Below are positions 19,430-20,640 of a stretch of DNA of 20,640 nt, in pieces. The notes under the pieces were generated by a model. The model was not told the DNA's origin. It saw only the letters and a list, made by a program, of their open reading frames with translations, and did not search any database. Source of the DNA: Choristocarpus tenellus KU-1152 (lineage: Eukaryota; Phaeophyceae); NCBI GenBank assembly GCA_964200185.2, contig CAXNAD020000384.1:1-20640 (forward strand). The letters run 5' to 3'. Position numbers and translations under genes: made by a program. The number at the start of each line of letters is the position of its first letter. Positions within the stretch are counted from its first letter, which is position 1.

Positions 19430-20640
19430 TGAGTCCGGATGGCTACTCAGGAAGCAAGCATCTATGGAGTGCTGGAGGGGATAGTTCACAGTGCTCCTTA
19501 ATACCAAGTCGATTGATCTCAACCCTCATAAAGCTGAAGACCCCAATCAATGACTCACGCGAGGGTCCCCACTACTCCTCCAATGATGATGGAAGTGGCT
19601 GGAGCATTCCGAACAATGGGAAGTGGAGGGTTTTAGGCCGACAATCTTCCAGCTGAGCTCCTAAAGCTTGGCCGGCAGGAGGATGTGGCTATCCTTCATA
19701 GGATTTCTATAAGATTGTGCAGGCTGCGTGGAGCCAAGATTTTGTGCCATAATTCTGAAAAGATGGGTCAACACCGTGTTGTACAAGAAGAGGACAACAC
19801 TGATTGTGGCAACTGCGGGGGCTTTTCAATTGGCGGTACATGCTGTCAAAGCCCTCCTCAAAGTTGTTGCACGTCGGTTGGGGGATCACCTGGAATGGGA
19901 GAACATCCTTCATGAGGATCGGTGTGGTTTCCGGCCCCAATGCTCCACAATTGACATAATGTACTCTGTATGTGCCCTCCAAGAGCTTGGCCGGGAAAAT
20001 AACATACCCCTCTTCATTTATTTCATCGTTCTATAGAAAGCATGTCACTCTGTTGATCTTAATTTCCTGTGGGTTGTGCTGATCAAATTTGGCATACCTC
20101 CAAAGTTGATCTCTGTCATCCGTCCATTCCATATGATGATATGAGGGCATGTGTTCACATGGGATGATGATGGTGAGTGCACAGACTGGTTCGAGTTTGG
20201 ACTGGGCCTTAGGCAGGTGTGTGTTCTTGCTCCGATCCACTTCAACATCTTGTTCACAGCCGTGCTAAGTGTGGCAGTTACGGAGGTCATCTCTGACTTG
20301 GTTATTTCGAAGAGCCTTGTAGTCATCAACAGAACCTACCACAAAGAGCTTGATCAGAGGGGGAGGAGGAGCACCAGGGAGTGGGACAACACTTTAGCGG
20401 GTTTTGTGGGGCATGCTATGTGCTGATCGTGCGGGCATTGTCTCCATGATCCAAGGAGCTTTGCTCAGGATGATGACAGTGCTAATGAAGATGGCTAGAT
20501 CTTTTGGTCTGACTGTGTCGGCATTAAAGACTGCACCTATGTACCTTCACCTTCTTAACCAGGATGACGAAACCATGCCGATTCAGGCATTGGACCAGAC
20601 CTACAAGGAGACAAATAAGCTTGCTTTGCCATGGGGGAAC
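19430..20640 (+). pseudogene. LINE reverse transcriptase, disrupted
   Basis: Ordered RT fragments are visible. FTVLLNTKSIDLNP (19487 on) is the pre-RT linker motif. ADNLPAELLKLGRQEDVAIL follows at about 19637, then LAVHAVKALLKVVARRLGDH and CGFRPQCSTID. Next is PLFIYFIVL, a stop, then KACHSVDLNFLW, which is the motif A region with Val where the catalytic Asp of F-x-D-L is expected. DWFEFGLGLRQVCVLAPIHF is motif B, and LWGMLCADRAGIVS is motif C, where the usual YADD reads CADR. The last frame (20398 to the edge) is open for 81 codons. Multiple frameshifts and stops and both catalytic-site changes indicate a dead copy. Confidence 0.88.

Larger units (their letters stand above)
17868..20640 (+). 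mobile_element. Degenerate non-LTR retrotransposon (LINE), truncated by the window edge
   Basis: An AP-type endonuclease (17868-18610) is followed by a linker and then a reverse transcriptase (about 19430 to the edge), the order typical of APE-class LINEs. The coding sense is + throughout but jumps among all three frames with many stops. The 3' end, poly(A) or microsatellite tail and target-site duplications lie outside the window or were not found. The 5' boundary is undefined; nothing resembling an ORF1 nucleic-acid chaperone is visible in 17400-17860. The motifs resemble LINE proteins I remember from brown algae and oomycetes, but subfamily naming would need a search. Confidence 0.87.

Noticed and set aside
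1-20640. Bacterial or phage systems, CRISPR arrays, tRNA or rRNA genes.
   Set aside because: No regular spacer-repeat arrays, no cloverleaf or rRNA signatures were noticed by eye, and the gene structure is eukaryotic.

Overview
This window is eukaryotic nuclear DNA. The genes are split by GT-AG introns of about 200 to 970 bases, with short exons and long AT-leaning noncoding stretches. There are no operons and no Shine-Dalgarno sites. A flagellar gene, dispersed simple repeats and a decayed LINE fit a flagellate-producing protist or alga. My best guess is a stramenopile of brown-alga type, because the intron sizes and the LINE protein motifs resemble what I remember from that group. That placement is inference and no search was run.

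Layout: four recognisable genes alternate in strand. (1) + strand, 3411-5512: five-exon SPEF1/CLAMP-type protein (N-terminal CH domain, C-terminal coiled coil), a ciliary microtubule-bundling factor. (2) - strand, 7778-7108: two-exon small mitochondrial Tim chaperone of the Tim8/Tim13 family. Its twin CX3C motif has lost both outer cysteines while the inner pair remains. (3) + strand, 8300-9154 (or from 8222): intronless reading frame for a low-complexity, probably disordered protein I do not recognise. It is head-to-head with the Tim gene. (4) - strand, 16807-11219: eight-exon gene I assembled by matching splice sites and reading phases. It encodes a thioredoxin-like [2Fe-2S] ferredoxin domain followed by a TPR region (about 359 residues).

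From 17868 to the right edge lies a decayed non-LTR retrotransposon on the + strand. It has an AP-type endonuclease followed by a reverse transcriptase, with frameshifts, stops and altered catalytic residues. A second, tiny LINE-like tail may lie at 1875-2009. The left 3.4 kb holds a 74-base tandem repeat and no convincing gene. The introns of gene 4 carry several different short tandem arrays, including a telomere-like CCCTAA stretch.

The neighbours share no evident pathway (cilium, mitochondrial intermembrane space, Fe-S/TPR protein), as is usual for a eukaryotic locus. The two observations most worth following are the coordinated loss of the outer disulfide pair in the small Tim and the ferredoxin-TPR fusion.
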